Below, one piece after another: positions 61,608 through 64,000 of a DNA stretch of 64,000 nt (position 1 is its first letter; each line of letters starts with the position of its first letter). A model generated the notes under the pieces. The model ran no database searches and was not told where the DNA came from. It worked only from the letters and a program-made list of their open reading frames with translations. The DNA is taken from assembly GCA_049671745.1 (NCBI GenBank), contig JBATVL010000089.1:78186-142185 (forward strand), written 5' to 3'. This stretch comes from SNAP01 sp049671745. GTDB taxonomy: Bacteria > Bacteroidota > Bacteroidia > Bacteroidales > Marinifilaceae. A program made the translations under genes and the position numbers.

Positions 61608-63506
61608 ATGAGTGACGCTCTTAAACACGAATGTGGAATAGCATTAATACGATTGCTTAAACCACTTGATTATTATCAAAAGAAATATGGTACTTACCGT
61701 TATGGCCTTCAGAAGTTGTATATCCTTATGGAGAAGCAAAAGAATAGAGGTCAAGATGGTGCAGGAGTTGTAGGCTTAAAGTTAGATCAGAAGCCAGGTA
61801 ATAAGTATATTAGTAGAGTGCGATCGAATGGGGATAATCCTATTCAAGATTGTTTTAAAGATATCTATAAGCATTTCTCTGCTGTTGAAGAGTCGAATCC
61901 AGAACTATTAAACGATGTGGATTGGGCTAAAGAGAATATTCCTTTCACTAGCGAATTATATCTTGGTCACTTACGTTATGCAACATTCGGAAGAAAAAAC
62001 ATAGAGTATGTTCATCCTGTTATGCGTGAGAATAATTGGAAATCAAGAAACCTCGCTATGGCTGGTAACTTTAATCTTACTAACGTAGATGAGCTTATCA
62101 AGAGTCTTTGCGATCTTGGACAACATCCTAAAGATAATAGTGATACTCTTACTATGCTTGAGAAAGTAGGATATTTCCTTGATGAAGAAAACCAAATGTT
62201 ATTCCGTCAGTATAAAAATGAAGGTTTGTCTAATGCTGAGATTTCTCCTCTTATTGAAAGAAATCTAGATATAAACAGACTTGTATCACGTGCCTCTCAA
62301 GATTGGGATGGCGGATATGCTGTTTGTGGATTAATCGGACATGGAGATGCTTTTGTGACTCGTGACCCTTGGGGTATTCGTCCAGCATTCTATTATAAAG
62401 ATGACGAGATTGTGGTTGTAGCATCAGAGCGTGCTGTTATTCAAACTGCCATGAATGTAGAGGCTGAAACTATTGAAGAGGTTAAACCTGGTCATGCACT
62501 TATAGTTAAGAAAAGTGGTGAGATTACTGAAGAAATGGTTAGAGTTCCTCAGAAACGCTTAGCTTGTTCTTTTGAAAGAATATATTTCTCTCGAGGTTCT
62601 GATAAAGATATATATATAGAAAGAAAGAAACTTGGTGAATACCTTACTCCAAAGATAGCTAAGGCTGTTAACGGTGATCTTAGAAATTCTGTATTCTCTT
62701 TTATACCTAATACTGCTGAAACAGCTTTCTACGGTATGATAGAGGGTGTTACTAATTATATGATTAATGAGAAAAAAGTGCAGATTCGTGAATCGAAAGA
62801 GGAATGGTCTGATAAGCTTTTTGATGATATAATGTCGTACAGACCTAGAGTTGAGAAGATTGCTATTAAGGACGTTAAACTACGTACTTTTATCTCCGAC
62901 GATTCTGGTCGTGATGATATGGTTGCCCATGTTTATGATATTACATACGGTACAGTTCGTAAAGAAGATAATCTTGTTATTATTGATGATTCTATTGTGC
63001 GTGGAACAACTCTTAAAAAGAGTATAATCCGTATCTTAGATCGTCTTAATCCTAAGAAGATTGTTGTTGTTTCTTCTTCTCCACAAATTCGTTACCCAGA
63101 CTGTTATGGTATAGACATGACACGTATGAACGAGTTTATTGCTTTCAATGCAGCTATAGAGTTGTTGAAAGAAAGAGGAATGGAGCAAATTATTCAAGAT
63201 GTTTATAAAAAATGTAAGCAGCAAGAGTTTCTTCCTAAAGAAGAGATTGCTAACTACGTTAAAGAAATATATAAACCATTCACCGATGAGGAAATATCTG
63301 AAAAGGTATCAGAACTTATTGTTGACGAAACAATAAATACTAAGGTTGAGGTTGTATTCCAATCTGTAGAGGCTCTTCATAAGGCTTGTCCTGATCATAC
63401 AGGTGACTGGTACTTTACTGGTAACTATCCAACCCCTGGTGGTAATAGAGTGGTTAATAACTCGTTTATTAACTATGTAGAGGGAAGTTCTAAAAGATCT
63501 TACTAA
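61608..63506 (+). CDS. purF: Amidophosphoribosyltransferase
   Basis: PurF makes 5-phosphoribosylamine from PRPP and glutamine, the first step of purine synthesis. The nucleophile Cys is C9 in KHECGIALI, which implies removal of an eight-residue propeptide, as in other PurF proteins beginning ECG. RNRGQDGAGVVG-like and GHLRYATFGRKN elements mark the glutaminase domain. The PRPP loop is VIIDDSIVRGTTLKKSI (about 458-474). At 632 residues it is the long Bacteroidetes form, with a C-terminal extension. It is followed by a terminator. Confidence 0.93.
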   Translation: MSDALKHECGIALIRLLKPLDYYQKKYGTYRYGLQKLYILMEKQKNRGQDGAGVVGLKLDQKPGNKYISRVRSNGDNPIQDCFKDIYKHFSAVEESNPELLNDVDWAKENIPFTSELYLGHLRYATFGRKNIEYVHPVMRENNWKSRNLAMAGNFNLTNVDELIKSLCDLGQHPKDNSDTLTMLEKVGYFLDEENQMLFRQYKNEGLSNAEISPLIERNLDINRLVSRASQDWDGGYAVCGLIGHGDAFVTRDPWGIRPAFYYKDDEIVVVASERAVIQTAMNVEAETIEEVKPGHALIVKKSGEITEEMVRVPQKRLACSFERIYFSRGSDKDIYIERKKLGEYLTPKIAKAVNGDLRNSVFSFIPNTAETAFYGMIEGVTNYMINEKKVQIRESKEEWSDKLFDDIMSYRPRVEKIAIKDVKLRTFISDDSGRDDMVAHVYDITYGTVRKEDNLVIIDDSIVRGTTLKKSIIRILDRLNPKKIVVVSSSPQIRYPDCYGIDMTRMNEFIAFNAAIELLKERGMEQIIQDVYKKCKQQEFLPKEEIANYVKEIYKPFTDEEISEKVSELIVDETINTKVEVVFQSVEALHKACPDHTGDWYFTGNYPTPGGNRVVNNSFINYVEGSSKRSY

Positions 63507-63537
63507 TCTTTTACTAGATAAAATCATATTTTTAAGA

Positions 63538-63568
63538 AGAGACTGCCTTATGGTGGTCTCTTTTTTTG
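63538..63568 (+). terminator. Terminator of purF
   Basis: A 10-bp stem (agagactgcc / ggtggtctct with two G-U pairs) has a 4-base loop and is followed by T7. It lies about 30 bases after the purF stop. Confidence 0.85.
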
Positions 63569-63619
63569 TGATGTTGATATATTAAAGTATAGATCTAAAT
63601 GGTATTAATTAGGCCCAAA

Positions 63620-63840
63620 GTCGTTATAAAATCGGTATAAAGTCCATATTAAAAGCTTATAAAGAGCATCACCAACATCCCACCATCATCTCACCAACAT
63701 CTCATGAACATCTCTAGGGGATGTTGATGAGATGTTAATAAGATGTTTATTGGCAGATCTTCGAGGTCTCTTTATTATCTTTATTACGTCTTTATAAGGT
63801 CTTTGTAAGGTCTTTATAATGTTTTTAAGGAGATCACCCC
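63620..63840. repeat. Degenerate tandem array with an 11-bp period
   Basis: Cut every 11 bases (a few units are 10 or 12), the region falls into related words: gtcgttataaa, atcggtataaa, then acatcccacca, tcatctcacca, acatctcatga, acatctctagg, then ggatgttgatg, agatgttaata, agatgtttatt, then acgtctttata, aggtctttgta, aggtctttata. Neighbouring units resemble each other most, as expected for local duplication with drift. No gene covers it. Confidence 0.75.
63696..63736. repeat. Inverted repeat inside the 11-bp array
   Basis: The 17-base arms AACATCTCATGAACATC and GATGTTGATGAGATGTT pair with one mismatch across a 7-base loop. The arms lie at 63696-63712 and 63720-63736. No T run follows, so it is not a normal terminator. 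Confidence 0.75.
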
Positions 63841-63871
63841 CGAAGTTACCCCCGAAGTTACCCCCGAAGTT
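63836..63871. repeat. Three perfect tandem copies of a 12-bp unit
   Basis: The unit acccccgaagtt is repeated three times without change, directly after the 11-bp array. C5 runs are unusual in this AT-rich sequence. Confidence 0.9.
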
Positions 63872-64000
63872 GTAAAGCTTGTTTTAGTGATGTCTGGGAA
63901 ATGACTAGAAAGGAAATACAAAATAAGTTGTTCTTGCCTGATGAGAAACATTTTAGAGAGAAATATAATTAGAACTTAAATTATTTACACTCATAAAAAT

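Larger units (their letters stand above)
63507..64000. other. Repeat-rich non-coding tail of the window
   Basis: After the purF terminator about 440 bases contain no credible gene. Most of 63620-63871 is tandem repeat with an 11-bp period, passing into three 12-bp copies, with an inverted repeat inside it. A 23-codon frame at 63901-63972 is too short to support as a gene. Confidence 0.65.

Noticed and set aside
63620..63871. Possible CRISPR array
   Set aside because: Units are 11-12 bases and contiguous with no unique spacers; no cas genes are in the window.
63901..63972. Short open frame of 23 codons (starts MTRKEIQNKLFLPDEKH)
   Set aside because: It looks somewhat protein-like and could be a gene remnant, but it is too short and lacks a promoter or homologue I recognise.

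Overview
The window is AT-rich and reads as a Bacteroidetes chromosome, most likely order Bacteroidales. Three things support this. Promoters fit the Bacteroidetes form (TTTG near -33, TAnnTTTG near -7) and Shine-Dalgarno sequences are largely absent. Bacteroidetes-typical genes are present: SDR-type threonine dehydrogenase, DUF4369/TlpA lipoproteins, DUF3108, PorP/SprF and a type IX secretion (T9SS) type B sorting domain. LPS genes (gmhA, kdsD, lptB, lpxH) mark a Gram-negative envelope. Genus cannot be fixed from the sequence alone. No insertion sequence, prophage, integrase, rRNA operon or CRISPR array was seen.

Layout. 1-5.5 kb: glpK (cut by the window edge), gltX, an L-threonine dehydrogenase-like epimerase, rnhA, a small secreted acidic protein and two identical tRNA-Val genes. 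5.6-10.7 kb: rnr, cstA and an M23 peptidase. 10.7-15.2 kb (minus): purN-dnaE-trxA. 15.4-17.7 kb: acpP-fabF-rnc. 17.7-21.3 kb (minus): dapD-tsaC-tsaB-DUF3108-efp. 21.5-30.7 kb: an accessory-looking surface locus. 30.8-36.2 kb: rsmI and a conserved hypothetical, two identical tRNA-Glu genes, rpsT, radC, grpE-dnaJ and gmhA. 36.2-42.1 kb: a TlpA-like lipoprotein and carAB. 42.1-50.6 kb: aldehyde dehydrogenase, comM-like ATPase, ppa, lpxH with a DUF4369 protein, and ribF. 50.6-57.3 kb: rsmA-mgtE, a flippase-like membrane protein translationally coupled to a GNAT-like protein, and recQ. 57.6-63.5 kb: kdsD-lptB, tRNA-Leu, tig, a SPOR-domain protein and purF, then a repeat-rich non-coding tail.

Most of the window is housekeeping: translation and tRNA modification, nucleotide synthesis, chaperones, fatty-acid and LPS synthesis. 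The stretch that stands out is 21.5-30.7 kb. One protein with PKD-like beads and a T9SS type B sorting domain is followed by its usual partner type, a PorP/SprF outer-membrane protein. Seven further secreted proteins with Ig/PKD-like features surround the pair. Several share a short C-terminal signature but none has a sorting domain. This looks like a surface assembly whose subunits I could not assign to a named family.

The second unusual feature is a set of non-coding tandem arrays with an 11-bp period, at about 42.25 kb and 63.62-63.84 kb. Overlapping palindromes on the carAB promoter resemble ArgR sites.
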